Source: Glaciecola sp.
Lineage (GTDB): Bacteria > Pseudomonadota > Gammaproteobacteria > Enterobacterales > Alteromonadaceae
Length of the DNA stretch: 48,943 nucleotides
Direction of reading: 5' to 3'
Assembly (NCBI GenBank): GCA_023268935.1
Contig: JALRKK010000016.1
Span: 1 to 48,943, forward strand
A program made the translations under genes and the position numbers. Within the stretch, counting starts at the first letter, position 1; each line of letters begins with the position of its first letter. Shown here in pieces: positions 17,502 through 26,537 of this stretch. Under the pieces are notes generated by a model, which did no database searches, was not told the DNA's origin, and saw only the letters and a program-made list of their open reading frames with translations.

Positions 17502-18317
17502 TTAACGACGTTGTTTGACTTCATCCCAAATGGCATCAAGCTCCTTGAGAGAGAGTGCACTGATGTCCTGCCCCGATTGTTGAACTTGACATTCTAATGC
17601 GTTGAAGCGATTTGTAAATTTTTGATTAGCTGCAATTAAGGCACTTTCTGCATCCACATCTAAGTGTCTTGCTAAGTTCACAACTGCAAATAATAAGTCA
17701 CCAATTTCTTCAGTAACTTCAGCGTGTGATTGATGCTCTGCTGCTTCAGCTACCTCAGCTAATTCCTCTCGGATTTTGGCATAAACCGGAGTAATATCAT
17801 CCCAATCAAAACCAACTTTTGCGCATTGTTTTTGGATTTTTTGTGCCCTCATGAGTGGGGTCATTCCATTTGGAATACTACCGAGAACTGTTTTAGGTCT
17901 AGATTTTTTCTCGCTCGCTTTGATTGCTTCCCATTGCAACTTGACTTCGTCAGGGCTCAGTTCGGTTTGTTCACCAAAAACATGAGGATGTCGACGGATG
18001 AGCTTTTCACACATCGTTTGTGCAATGTCGGCAAACTCAAACCATCCTTTTTCGGCGCCTAACTGTGCGTAAAATACAACTTGAAATAATAAATCCCCAA
18101 GTTCTTCACACAAGTGTTGAGGTTCACCAATCGCTATGGCTTCAGCTACTTCATAGGTCTCCTCTATCGTGTGTGGAATAATCGTTGCGAAGGTTTGTTT
18201 GAGGTCCCATGGACAACCAGAATCGGGATCTCTTAATTGACGCATGATTGCCACCAACCCCGCTACAGGGTCAGAGGCGACGAGATGTTCATACTGCGCA
18301 AGCTCTGATGACTTCAT
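17502..18317 (-). CDS. mazG: nucleoside triphosphate pyrophosphohydrolase MazG
   Basis: A 271-residue enzyme that hydrolyses (d)NTPs to monophosphates and pyrophosphate; in E. coli it also moderates ppGpp-linked stress death. It has the duplicated all-alpha NTP-PPase fold. The N-domain motif is SGCPWDLKQTFATIIPHTIEETYEVAEAI with the EELGDLLFQVVF metal-binding helix. The second domain repeats it as KIREELAEVAEA and EEIGDLLFAVVNLARHL. It is two bases downstream of relA, the usual relA-mazG pair. The same frame stays open after the stop. Confidence 0.95.
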   Translation of the reverse strand: MKSSELAQYEHLVASDPVAGLVAIMRQLRDPDSGCPWDLKQTFATIIPHTIEETYEVAEAIAIGEPQHLCEELGDLLFQVVFYAQLGAEKGWFEFADIAQTMCEKLIRRHPHVFGEQTELSPDEVKLQWEAIKASEKKSRPKTVLGSIPNGMTPLMRAQKIQKQCAKVGFDWDDITPVYAKIREELAEVAEAAEHQSHAEVTEEIGDLLFAVVNLARHLDVDAESALIAANQKFTNRFNALECQVQQSGQDISALSLKELDAIWDEVKQRR

Positions 18318-18319
18318 GA

Positions 18320-20482
18320 TTAGTGCTCATATTTGAAGGCGTCGATAACACCTTTGATTTTGCGTAACCGCTTGAGTAAGATATTAAGGCTATTGAGGTG
18401 ACTCACTTCAACCACCAAATCGATTTGACATGTGCCCGTTTGCGTGTCACTGATACTGTTGATACCCAAAACAGGCACTTTATCGTTACTCGTCTGTGTC
18501 ATTATATCTCGCATCAGTCCAGTACGATCTGCACATTTTAAAGCGACTTTCGCTTGTAGACCATGCGCTTGTCCACCACTCCAGTTAACTTCTATTTCGC
18601 GCTCGGGATGTTGGGTTAATAGGTGTGCTAACTGCTCACAATCTTGCTTGTGCACACTGACACCTCGTCCTTGTGTAATGTACCCAGAAATAGGTTCCCC
18701 AGGTAATGGTTGACAGCAGTTTGCGATACTACTCATCAGATTTCCTACACCTTCCACTTCAATATGACCGTCGGTTTTACGCGGTTTTTGTGACGTGGGC
18801 TTAGGTGCAACAGGCTCTATTTCGATCTCAGGTTTATGCAACTGCTCTATGTAATGTACAACTGACATCACTCGCAGATCGCCGGCACCCACTGCAACAA
18901 ACAAGTCCTCTACCTGATTGACATTAAATCGCGATAAATCAGATGGAATATCTTTTAATGTAAAATGGAGTTTGGCTAATTCACGTTCGAGCAATTCTTT
19001 ACCGGCAGAGAGGTGGTCATCGCGATCCAGCTTTTTGAAAAACGTGTGGATCTTGGCACGGGCACGAGACGAAAAAACATAACCCAATCCAGGGTGGAGC
19101 CAGTCACGTGACGGGTTTAGCTGTTTGCCAGTAAGAATTTCGACTTGGTCACCACTTTGTAACTTGTACGTAAAGGGCACGATGCGCCCATCCACTTTGG
19201 CACCAATACAACGATGACCGACGTTTGAGTGAATATAATAGGCAAAATCAAGCGGCGTAGAACCGACCGGTAAATCAATGACATCACCGTTTGGCGTAAA
19301 CACATAGACTCGGTCATCAAACACTTGTGACCGCAGTTCTTCGACCAAATCTCCGGACTCAGCAACCTCTTCTTGCCATGCAAGAATTTTGCGTAACCAA
19401 GCAATGCGAGCCTCTGCTGCGGTGGTTTTGCCTTTGTGGTCTTCTTTGTATTTCCAATGCGCCGCCACCCCAAGTTCTGCATCATCGTGCATTTGTTGAG
19501 TACGGATCTGAATTTCGATAGTGCGCTGTTCCGGACCTCGAATGACGGTATGAATAGACTGATAACCATTGGCCTTGGGCGTTGCTATATAATCGTCAAA
19601 CTCATTAATAAGGTGATGCCATTTGGCATGAACTGTACCTAATGCCGCGTAACAATCGGGTAGCGTTTGCGCAATGACTCGCACCGCCCTGATATCAAAT
19701 AATTGCTCAAATGATAGACCCTTTTTGTGCATTTTTTTGTGGATTGAAAAAATGTGTTTTGGCCGACCATAGACATAAGCTTGTATGTTTTGCGCTGCTA
19801 ATTCATCTTCCAAAGCTGCAACAAAATCATCGATGTATTGGGTTCTCTCTGAGCGCTTTTCATCTAACCAAGACGCTATTTGCATGTATTTTTGCGGATG
19901 CAAATAACGAAACGCCAAATCTTCTAATTCCCATTTGAGCTGACCGATCCCCAAACGGTTAGCTAGCGGAGCGTACACTGTGGAACACTCACGTGCTACC
20001 ATCACTCGCGTTTCTTCGTCCTCGTTTTTAACTCGTTGCAGGGTGCAAATACGCTCTGCCATTTTGATCACGACTGCACGTACATCTTCAACCATTGCCA
20101 GAAGCATCTTGCGAACATTATCGACTTGTGCTTCATTGCGTTGATGCTTTGTTTGCAAGATTTTGATTGCGTCCATCTTACGCACACCGCTGATTAAATT
20201 AGCAATCTCGGCAGAGAAGGTCTGACCGATTGCAACCTCGTCTAACTTGTGCATTTCACAATAAGGAAAGACCATAGCTGCCATCAATGTGACATCATCC
20301 ATATTCAACTCGGCCAATATCTCAACCATTTCTTGGCCAATAAGAAGATTTTCTGGGTGATTGACGATTTCGCGTAGTTTGCGTTTTGTCCCAACTGCAA
20401 CGTCTAGTTGAGATAGCCATTCATCAAATGGGGGGCGTTGCGCTCGATGCACACTTCGAACTGAAACCAAGACAAACTCCAT
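18320..20482 (-). CDS. relA: GTP pyrophosphokinase RelA
   Basis: A 720-residue ribosome-associated (p)ppGpp synthetase, activated by uncharged tRNA in the A site. The N-terminal hydrolase-like region lacks the HD metal motif and reads AMVFPYCEMHKLDE, as in monofunctional RelA rather than SpoT. The synthetase domain (about 230-350) has RPKHIFSIHKKM and YIATPKANGYQSIHT. A TGS domain (about 395-455) starts with DRVYVFTPNGDVIDLP, and the C-terminus has the CCQPLPG zinc-finger/RIS part and an ACT domain ending in FKYEH. It lies 56 bases after rlmD and is coupled to mazG. Confidence 0.97.
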   Translation of the reverse strand: MEFVLVSVRSVHRAQRPPFDEWLSQLDVAVGTKRKLREIVNHPENLLIGQEMVEILAELNMDDVTLMAAMVFPYCEMHKLDEVAIGQTFSAEIANLISGVRKMDAIKILQTKHQRNEAQVDNVRKMLLAMVEDVRAVVIKMAERICTLQRVKNEDEETRVMVARECSTVYAPLANRLGIGQLKWELEDLAFRYLHPQKYMQIASWLDEKRSERTQYIDDFVAALEDELAAQNIQAYVYGRPKHIFSIHKKMHKKGLSFEQLFDIRAVRVIAQTLPDCYAALGTVHAKWHHLINEFDDYIATPKANGYQSIHTVIRGPEQRTIEIQIRTQQMHDDAELGVAAHWKYKEDHKGKTTAAEARIAWLRKILAWQEEVAESGDLVEELRSQVFDDRVYVFTPNGDVIDLPVGSTPLDFAYYIHSNVGHRCIGAKVDGRIVPFTYKLQSGDQVEILTGKQLNPSRDWLHPGLGYVFSSRARAKIHTFFKKLDRDDHLSAGKELLERELAKLHFTLKDIPSDLSRFNVNQVEDLFVAVGAGDLRVMSVVHYIEQLHKPEIEIEPVAPKPTSQKPRKTDGHIEVEGVGNLMSSIANCCQPLPGEPISGYITQGRGVSVHKQDCEQLAHLLTQHPEREIEVNWSGGQAHGLQAKVALKCADRTGLMRDIMTQTSNDKVPVLGINSISDTQTGTCQIDLVVEVSHLNSLNILLKRLRKIKGVIDAFKYEH

Positions 20483-20538
20483 GTATAACTGATAGGTTTA
20501 TCATACAAGTAAACTAGTTAGGGTGGTAGAAAAAATCT

Positions 20539-21990
20539 CTATTCATCTTGCGTCCACACACTCAACAGTTCTGTGTGATGCGTCGCCCGAAACATATCCA
20601 ACAACTGCACGCGGTTGAGCTGAAATCCTTTGCTGTGGAGAATTTTGGTATCCGACAGCCAGCTTTGAGGATTACAAGAAACATAGACGATAGTTTTTAT
20701 CGCTGAAACGTCGCACTGTTCCAGAATAAATCCTGCTCCAGCACGAGCCGGGTCTAACACCATTTTGTTCGCATTAAAATCTTCTATCTTGCCAAGCACA
20801 TCCGAACTCGCCAGATCACCTGCCAACCACTTAATATTGTCAAACTTTTGCTTTTTAGCATAGTGAGAAGCACGATCCACGACTTTGGCAACGCCCTCTA
20901 CGGCTAATACTCTAGAGCAGCGCCTAGCAAGAGGCAGAGTAAAATTTCCAGCACCAGAAAACAAATCCAACACGCGATCATCTTGATCAAGTGTCAGTGC
21001 TTCAATGGTTGCTTGTACCATTTGATCATTTACAGTTCTGTTGACCTGGATAAAGTCTTCCATGGTGATTGGATAAAGATCATCATCAATCGTGGCCAAG
21101 CACAGTTCTGGCGTCACCCATTTTCCTTCACTCAACTGACCGTATGACTGCGTTGATTGCCATTGGGGCAAATGCCCAGCGCCTTTATCATTGACTAACA
21201 CCATACATTGATGTGTGTCACCGAAGACGCGCATCGCATTGAGAGCGGCTTGCCCTAAACTCCCAGTTGCATGGAAACCAACTGCCCCGCCTGCGTGTGT
21301 CTGTAAAAGACTAATATGGCCAATGGATTTTAACCAATGCCAATCGGAAACGCAGGCGCTTAGGCCGCTTAAAACTTTCTGTAGTGGAGGCTCACATACT
21401 TCGCATTGATTAATGGGTAACACGTTTTTGCCATTGAGCTGTCGAAAGCCGACTTTGCTCTGCTTCGGATTACGCGCATCGATTGCGAGACGGATTTTGC
21501 GTCGGTATTGGATTGGAGAAGTGATGGGCTCTGCCCATACTTTATCGTTATAACGTTCACCAAACACCCTTTGCATTGCTTCACATAGCGCTTTTTGCTT
21601 TAGTGTTAACAGTACTTCGTCAGATGTAAAACCCAATACGCAGCCGCCACATGAATGTTCTGTATGCGTTATCTTCGGGTGTCCAAGCGCATATTGACAA
21701 TGTGCGTCAATTCTAGCTTCGCTGGCCTTTAGAATCTTGGTTGCAACTGCTGTGGAACTGTTCTTTCCGGAGTCCAGTATTAATGCATTGATGCGCTCCC
21801 CAGGTAATGCGCCTTTTACGAACACATTGCTGTGGTCGTCTAACTTCACTTGGTTTTGTATAGTCAGGTCCGTCGTTGTGACGTTCATCAATGACTTATT
21901 TGGAGAGAATTTTGAGCTACTCTGGCTCCCTTTGAAGCCACGAGCGCCTTTATTATTTTTACCTGATTTGGGTTGGAAGAGTTTTACCAT
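20539..21990 (-). CDS. rlmD: 23S rRNA (uracil-1939-C5) methyltransferase
   Basis: A 483-residue SAM-dependent RNA methyltransferase with an N-terminal TRAM-like domain (about 37-90) and an Fe-S cluster. Methyltransferase motifs are DLFSGAGNFTLPLA, DPARAGA and the catalytic-cysteine loop VSCNPQSW. Probable cluster ligands are Cys98, Cys114, Cys117 and a Cys in INQCEVC. The first two are separated by 15 residues, against five in the E. coli protein, an enlargement of the loop. The N-terminus (1-35) is a basic, Gly/Ser/Lys-rich tail. Start ATG at 21990 is six bases after acpS. Confidence 0.93.
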   Translation of the reverse strand: MVKLFQPKSGKNNKGARGFKGSQSSSKFSPNKSLMNVTTTDLTIQNQVKLDDHSNVFVKGALPGERINALILDSGKNSSTAVATKILKASEARIDAHCQYALGHPKITHTEHSCGGCVLGFTSDEVLLTLKQKALCEAMQRVFGERYNDKVWAEPITSPIQYRRKIRLAIDARNPKQSKVGFRQLNGKNVLPINQCEVCEPPLQKVLSGLSACVSDWHWLKSIGHISLLQTHAGGAVGFHATGSLGQAALNAMRVFGDTHQCMVLVNDKGAGHLPQWQSTQSYGQLSEGKWVTPELCLATIDDDLYPITMEDFIQVNRTVNDQMVQATIEALTLDQDDRVLDLFSGAGNFTLPLARRCSRVLAVEGVAKVVDRASHYAKKQKFDNIKWLAGDLASSDVLGKIEDFNANKMVLDPARAGAGFILEQCDVSAIKTIVYVSCNPQSWLSDTKILHSKGFQLNRVQLLDMFRATHHTELLSVWTQDE

Positions 21991-21996
21991 GGCTGA

Positions 21997-22377
21997 TTAG
22001 TCATTGGTCAGGATAACCGTTGCAACAACATAGTCCTTTTCGTCAGAAATTGATACATGACCAAGCGTAATCCCCATGGCTTCTGCCTGTTTGGCAAACC
22101 CCCCACAATAACGCAACCATGGTTGTCCCAATTTGGTATATACACACCAAACATCAGCTAAGTTAACACCATTACCTATCCCGGTGCCAAGTGCTTTCAC
22201 GGCAGCTTCTTTGAGAGCAAAACGTTTCGCCAAATATCGAGTTGGCTGCTGATGTGACATATATTCTTTAAATTCACAAGGATGTAACACACGTTTGGCA
22301 AACGCGGGCGAATCTGGCGTGTGCTTGGCTAATCTAGCAACTGCAACAATATCCGTTCCGAGTCCAAGGATGGCCAT
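21997..22377 (-). CDS. acpS: holo-[acyl-carrier-protein] synthase
   Basis: A 126-residue 4'-phosphopantetheinyl transferase that activates acyl carrier protein from CoA. Metal/CoA-site motifs are seen: GLGTDIVAVARL at the N-terminus (Asp8) and RFALKEAAVKALGTGIG, with the conserved Glu in KEAAVK. The C-terminal half has HVSISDEKDYVVATVIL. It is the standard partner of pdxJ, seven bases downstream of it, and is followed by rlmD six bases later. Confidence 0.96.
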   Translation of the reverse strand: MAILGLGTDIVAVARLAKHTPDSPAFAKRVLHPCEFKEYMSHQQPTRYLAKRFALKEAAVKALGTGIGNGVNLADVWCVYTKLGQPWLRYCGGFAKQAEAMGITLGHVSISDEKDYVVATVILTND

Positions 22378-22384
22378 TATTTAC

Positions 22385-23146
22385 TTAAACCAACGCCTGC
22401 ATACGCGCTTCTTGCATCAGTATACGCATATCTCGTACTGCTTTTTCCATCCCATCAAACATGGCACGGGCCATAATAGCGTGACCAATATTCAATTCTT
22501 CGATTTGTGGGATGGCTGCGATCGGTTTGACGTTGTGATAATGCAAACCATGACCGGCATTGACCCGTAACCCCTTGTCTGCTGCATAAGCGATACCCGC
22601 TTGAAGTTTCGCAAGCTCTGCTTGCGCAACGACATGATTAGCAGCTTCTGCGTATTGTCCGGTATGGATCTCAATGTACGGTGCACCACAGGCGACTGCT
22701 GCATCGATTTGTGCTTCTATTGCATCAATGAACAACGAGACCATAATGCCTGCCTCAGCCAATACTTGACAGGCATGTTTGACTTTTTGGAACTGACCTA
22801 CCACGTCTAAACCGCCCTCGGTGGTGAGTTCTTCGCGTTTTTCAGGTACAAGACATACAAACGTTGGTTGTGTTTTGATGGCAATTTCGAGCATTTCATC
22901 TGTCACTGCCATCTCTAAATTTAAGCGAGTATTGATGGTTCTCGCTAATATTTCTACGTCGCGATCTTTGATATGACGGCGATCTTCCCGCAAATGCACT
23001 GTGATCCCGTCCGCCCCCGCTCGCTCTGCAACATCCGCAGCATGTACTGGGTCGGGATAATGCGTGCCTCGGGCATTGCGCAATGTCGCAACGTGGTCAA
23101 TATTCACACCTAACAAAATCGGTTCAAAAGTGGCGGATTGATTCAT
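22385..23146 (-). CDS. pdxJ: pyridoxine 5'-phosphate synthase
   Basis: A 253-residue TIM-barrel enzyme that condenses 1-deoxyxylulose-5-phosphate with 3-amino-2-oxopropyl phosphate to make pyridoxine 5'-phosphate, the last ring-forming step of vitamin B6 synthesis. Motifs: [38 protein letters not shown], and GHGLHYHNV followed by [12 protein letters not shown]. Its substrate is made by PdxA, also in this window at 31232. Order recO-pdxJ-acpS is conserved. Confidence 0.97.
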   Translation of the reverse strand: MNQSATFEPILLGVNIDHVATLRNARGTHYPDPVHAADVAERAGADGITVHLREDRRHIKDRDVEILARTINTRLNLEMAVTDEMLEIAIKTQPTFVCLVPEKREELTTEGGLDVVGQFQKVKHACQVLAEAGIMVSLFIDAIEAQIDAAVACGAPYIEIHTGQYAEAANHVVAQAELAKLQAGIAYAADKGLRVNAGHGLHYHNVKPIAAIPQIEELNIGHAIMARAMFDGMEKAVRDMRILMQEARMQALV

Positions 23147-23200
23147 AACAATTACTCTACATTTGTTTGACGACAGTATACCTTAACGAGAGTCTGAGCT

Positions 23201-23929
23201 TCAATCAGAGCTTTGTGAATTAGGCCGTAAGGTTTTGAATAGTTCTCTGCTTTTGAGAGGTCGGTCACCCAGTAAATCAGAGATCACTTGGCGGCAAATG
23301 ATTTTGGCGCATAACAAAGATTGTTCATGCCAAATTTGATTAGCCACATCAGTGAAGACACGCCCACTAAAATGCCACTTTACACTTGGCATACAAGCGA
23401 TAACACCTATCCCAATTTGATAGCGATAATATCCTTCATCGACTAAATCCAAACCGCCTTCGGCTTCAGAATCCAACCGGCCTAAAACACCAATATGCCG
23501 CAACAAATACAATTCGAATTCCCGTAACAACGCCTCTAACCACTGCGTTTGTGCACCAGCCAAATGACGCAAAGTCGTTTGATAAGCATCAAATAACTCG
23601 GGGTCGGCATATTCATTGGGACAAATGCGCAGTAAAAGTTCATTGAGATACAGACCACAAAATAAATTAGTCCCCGCAAGCGCAAAGCTTTGTCCCATGT
23701 TATCTAGCTGGCCCAAGTTGCGGAGCTCTCCTGAGCCCATAAACTCGCATTGCAATGGTAAAAAAGGTTGTAACAAAGCAACTTTGGGGGATTTTTTGCT
23801 CTTTGCTCCTCGCACCACACAGCGTAATTTACCCTGTTCTCGAGTCAGCATGTCGACTAATAAACTGGTTTCGCGATATGGCCGACTGTGCAATACAAAG
23901 GCCTGAGTGTTGAGCACGAGCCGCGCCAT
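23201..23929 (-). CDS. recO: DNA repair protein RecO
   Basis: A 242-residue RecFOR-pathway mediator that helps load RecA on SSB-coated single strands. The N-terminal OB fold is recognisable in QAFVLHSRPYRETSLLVDMLTREQGKLRCVVRGA, with the following LLQPFLPLQCEFMGSGELRNLGQL. The C-terminal helical part contains FCGLYLNELLLRICP and a REFELYLLRHIG helix. It starts one base after the recJ stop, an adjacency not found in E. coli, and is followed by pdxJ. Confidence 0.95.
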   Translation of the reverse strand: MARLVLNTQAFVLHSRPYRETSLLVDMLTREQGKLRCVVRGAKSKKSPKVALLQPFLPLQCEFMGSGELRNLGQLDNMGQSFALAGTNLFCGLYLNELLLRICPNEYADPELFDAYQTTLRHLAGAQTQWLEALLREFELYLLRHIGVLGRLDSEAEGGLDLVDEGYYRYQIGIGVIACMPSVKWHFSGRVFTDVANQIWHEQSLLCAKIICRQVISDLLGDRPLKSRELFKTLRPNSQSSD

Positions 23930-23930
23930 G

Positions 23931-25679
23931 TTACACCGGGTGAAAGGTGTGAATCAGACACTGCACCGATTCATTGCCACGGAATTCATTCACGTTCAAA
24001 CTGTATGCAGCATGGATGTGTTGACAGCTGGGGTTCGGCCATTGACTGACATCAACATTAAAAGCAATCGCATCGACAGTTTGACCGTTGAGGGATAAAA
24101 CTAATTTGAGGTGCTTTTCACCAACAATTCGCTGGTTAACCACCCCAAATACATTATCAAACATAGGTGCCGGGCACCCTTGTCCCCAGACACATAATTG
24201 TTCCAACTGTTTAGCTAGCCCCAAATCCAATTCGGAGGCCTCCAAGGCACCATCTGTCTCCACTTGTGCGGTTTTGGGGAGTTCAGAACCCAGCTCGCCA
24301 ACTACGTCGATTAACGCTTGTTCAAATTGTGCTAAGCCACTCGCCTCTATGGTAAGACCTGCGGCCATGGCATGCCCGCCGAATTTTTTAATGAGTTTGG
24401 GATGACGAGTATTCACTAGTTCAAGCGCATCACGAATATGTAACCCTTGAATAGAGCGTGCAGACCCCTTTAGCTCACCATCACCTGCATCTGCAAACAC
24501 TACGGTTGGACGATAGCACTGCTCTTTGATTCGACCAGCCACTATGCCTATGACTCCCTCGTGAAAGGTGTCGTTGAAGAGCACGAGAGCCGCTGGTAAA
24601 TCTTTATGACTAGGTTGCAAGCTGGCTAGGTGAGTCTCTGCATCATCTCGCATACTTTGTTCTATCTGTTTGCGCTCACGGTTAAACTGATCGAGTTGTT
24701 CGGCAAGCTGACGCGCCACAAAGGGATCTTGTGTAATGAGACATTCGATGCCAATACTCATGTCATCGAGTCTACCCGCGGCATTTAAGCGAGGGCCTAG
24801 GATAAAGCCTAAATCACTGACTGTTAATCTGTCCGCTACTTTACCTGCCACATCTAACAAAGCCAATATCCCAGGACGACAGAGTTGCCGCTTAATTCGG
24901 GCAACGCCTTGATAAACTAAGATACGATTGTTGTGATCTAGCTTTACGACATCGGCCACCGTACCGAGTGCAACGAGGTCGAGAAATTCCGCGAGGTTTG
25001 GCATAGGCCTTTGCGGGTTGAACCACTGTCGGGTTTGTAACTCAGCTCGCAAACCACTGAGCACATAAAAAGCTACAGCCACCCCAGCACTGTTTTTGCC
25101 CATAAAGGCGCAATCAGGTTGATTGGGATTCACAATAGCCGTTGCATCAGGTAGTGTGTCACCGGCTAAGTGATGATCCGTCACTATAACCTTGATACCC
25201 AGTTGATTCGCTCTATCCACACCCTCATGGGCGCTGATCCCGTTGTCCACTGTCAACAATATATCCGCTTGATATTCTTCATGCGCGATATCAACTAGGG
25301 GGACAGATAAGCCATAACCAAAATCAAAACGATTTGGCACAATATACTGGACATTGTGATGTCCCATTGCATTGAGCGCGAGCATACACAAAGCAGTTGA
25401 AGTTGCCCCATCAGCATCAAAATCACCGACGATGACAATCCGCAGATCCTGCTCAACCGCATCCGCTAGAACTTGAACTGCAACGTTTAAGCCACGCATT
25501 GTACGGTAGTGGATCAGGTCCTTCATACTATTTGATAGCGCCTGAGGCTCTTGAATATTTCTCGCCTGTAAAATTCGAGCAAAGAGTGCAGTATGTCTTG
25601 GAAATATTGCTGAAAGCGTTCGCACCCATTCGGGTTCAGGCGTGATTTGACGAGAAATAATCTGAGCGGCGTGCAGCAT
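23931..25679 (-). CDS. recJ: single-stranded-DNA-specific exonuclease RecJ
   Basis: A 582-residue 5'-3' ssDNA exonuclease of the DHH family, used in RecF-pathway recombination and mismatch repair. Metal ligands are in GDFDADGATST (Asp86, Asp88) and the signature TDHHLAG (DHH at 168-170); a further catalytic stretch is LDLVALGTVADVV. The DHHA1 domain shows as FGGHAMAAGLTI. ATG at 25679 overlaps the dsbC stop by one base (TAATG), so it is translationally coupled to dsbC as in E. coli xerD-dsbC-recJ. Confidence 0.96.
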   Translation of the reverse strand: MLHAAQIISRQITPEPEWVRTLSAIFPRHTALFARILQARNIQEPQALSNSMKDLIHYRTMRGLNVAVQVLADAVEQDLRIVIVGDFDADGATSTALCMLALNAMGHHNVQYIVPNRFDFGYGLSVPLVDIAHEEYQADILLTVDNGISAHEGVDRANQLGIKVIVTDHHLAGDTLPDATAIVNPNQPDCAFMGKNSAGVAVAFYVLSGLRAELQTRQWFNPQRPMPNLAEFLDLVALGTVADVVKLDHNNRILVYQGVARIKRQLCRPGILALLDVAGKVADRLTVSDLGFILGPRLNAAGRLDDMSIGIECLITQDPFVARQLAEQLDQFNRERKQIEQSMRDDAETHLASLQPSHKDLPAALVLFNDTFHEGVIGIVAGRIKEQCYRPTVVFADAGDGELKGSARSIQGLHIRDALELVNTRHPKLIKKFGGHAMAAGLTIEASGLAQFEQALIDVVGELGSELPKTAQVETDGALEASELDLGLAKQLEQLCVWGQGCPAPMFDNVFGVVNQRIVGEKHLKLVLSLNGQTVDAIAFNVDVSQWPNPSCQHIHAAYSLNVNEFRGNESVQCLIHTFHPV

Positions 25680-26482
25680 TACTGCTCTCCGCTTGAGCCA
25701 AGCTTTTCTCTAATTTGTTGTAACATAGTTTGTGCCGGCACATAACCACCAATTAACGCGCCATTTTCTAAAACAATGTTTGGTGTCCCGGATACGCCAA
25801 TTTGCCCACCTGCTCTATAATGACTAGCCACTGGGTTGTCGCAGGTACGCGCAGATACATCATTGCCATCTTTCGCTGAAGTCAAATCTTCTTGCGGAGT
25901 GTCTGAACACCAGATCGAGACCATATCGCGATACGATTGTCCTGAAAGGCCCGCTCTTGGATAGGCAAAATAACGCACTGTAATCCCTAAGTCGAGATAG
26001 TCTTGAATTTCACGATGCAGTTTACGACAGTAGCCACACGTGATGTCAGTAAAAATATTTGCAACATATTGTTCATTTTGAGCCTTAAACTCAATCGCTG
26101 AATCACCAAGTGATGCCATCACGGATTGACGCACTTTGTACATGGCCAGTTCCGTTTCATTGCGCATACCCTGTTCGATGTTAAATAAATTTCCCGCAAA
26201 CACAAATTCACCATTTTGCGATAAATACAAAACCCCAGCAGGTGTGGTCAATTGCACAAAACCAGCTATGGGAGCAGGAGAAACAGATTGCACTGGAATA
26301 TTGGTCGCGGCACTGAATTTGGCTAAGGCCTTATTACTGATTAACTTTGGGCTTTCGCGTTCATTGGTTTGTGATGTTGCTTGCTCAGTGATACTTGTAG
26401 ACTGCTCTTGAGAACAGCCAGAAAAACTCATTGTCGCCAACAACACTAGACTTCCGAGCCATCTGATTTTTTTGATTGCCAT
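25679..26482 (-). CDS. dsbC: thiol:disulfide interchange protein DsbC
   Basis: A 267-residue periplasmic disulfide isomerase. The thioredoxin active site is CGYC (Cys149-Cys152) in TDITCGYCRKLH, and the cis-proline loop is GTPNIV. The N-terminal dimerisation domain occupies about 45-110. The signal peptide is followed by Cys23 in SFSGCSQ and a Ser/Thr/Gln-rich linker, so a lipoprotein form is possible, although Phe at -3 is atypical and E. coli DsbC is soluble. The protein is also longer than E. coli DsbC because of this linker. It is between djlA and recJ. Confidence 0.93.
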   Translation of the reverse strand: MAIKKIRWLGSLVLLATMSFSGCSQEQSTSITEQATSQTNERESPKLISNKALAKFSAATNIPVQSVSPAPIAGFVQLTTPAGVLYLSQNGEFVFAGNLFNIEQGMRNETELAMYKVRQSVMASLGDSAIEFKAQNEQYVANIFTDITCGYCRKLHREIQDYLDLGITVRYFAYPRAGLSGQSYRDMVSIWCSDTPQEDLTSAKDGNDVSARTCDNPVASHYRAGGQIGVSGTPNIVLENGALIGGYVPAQTMLQQIREKLGSSGEQ

Positions 26483-26537
26483 GCTTTTTTCTACACCTTA
26501 TATTTTGTTGTATTGTAAGAGTTCGCAAGGAAAAATC

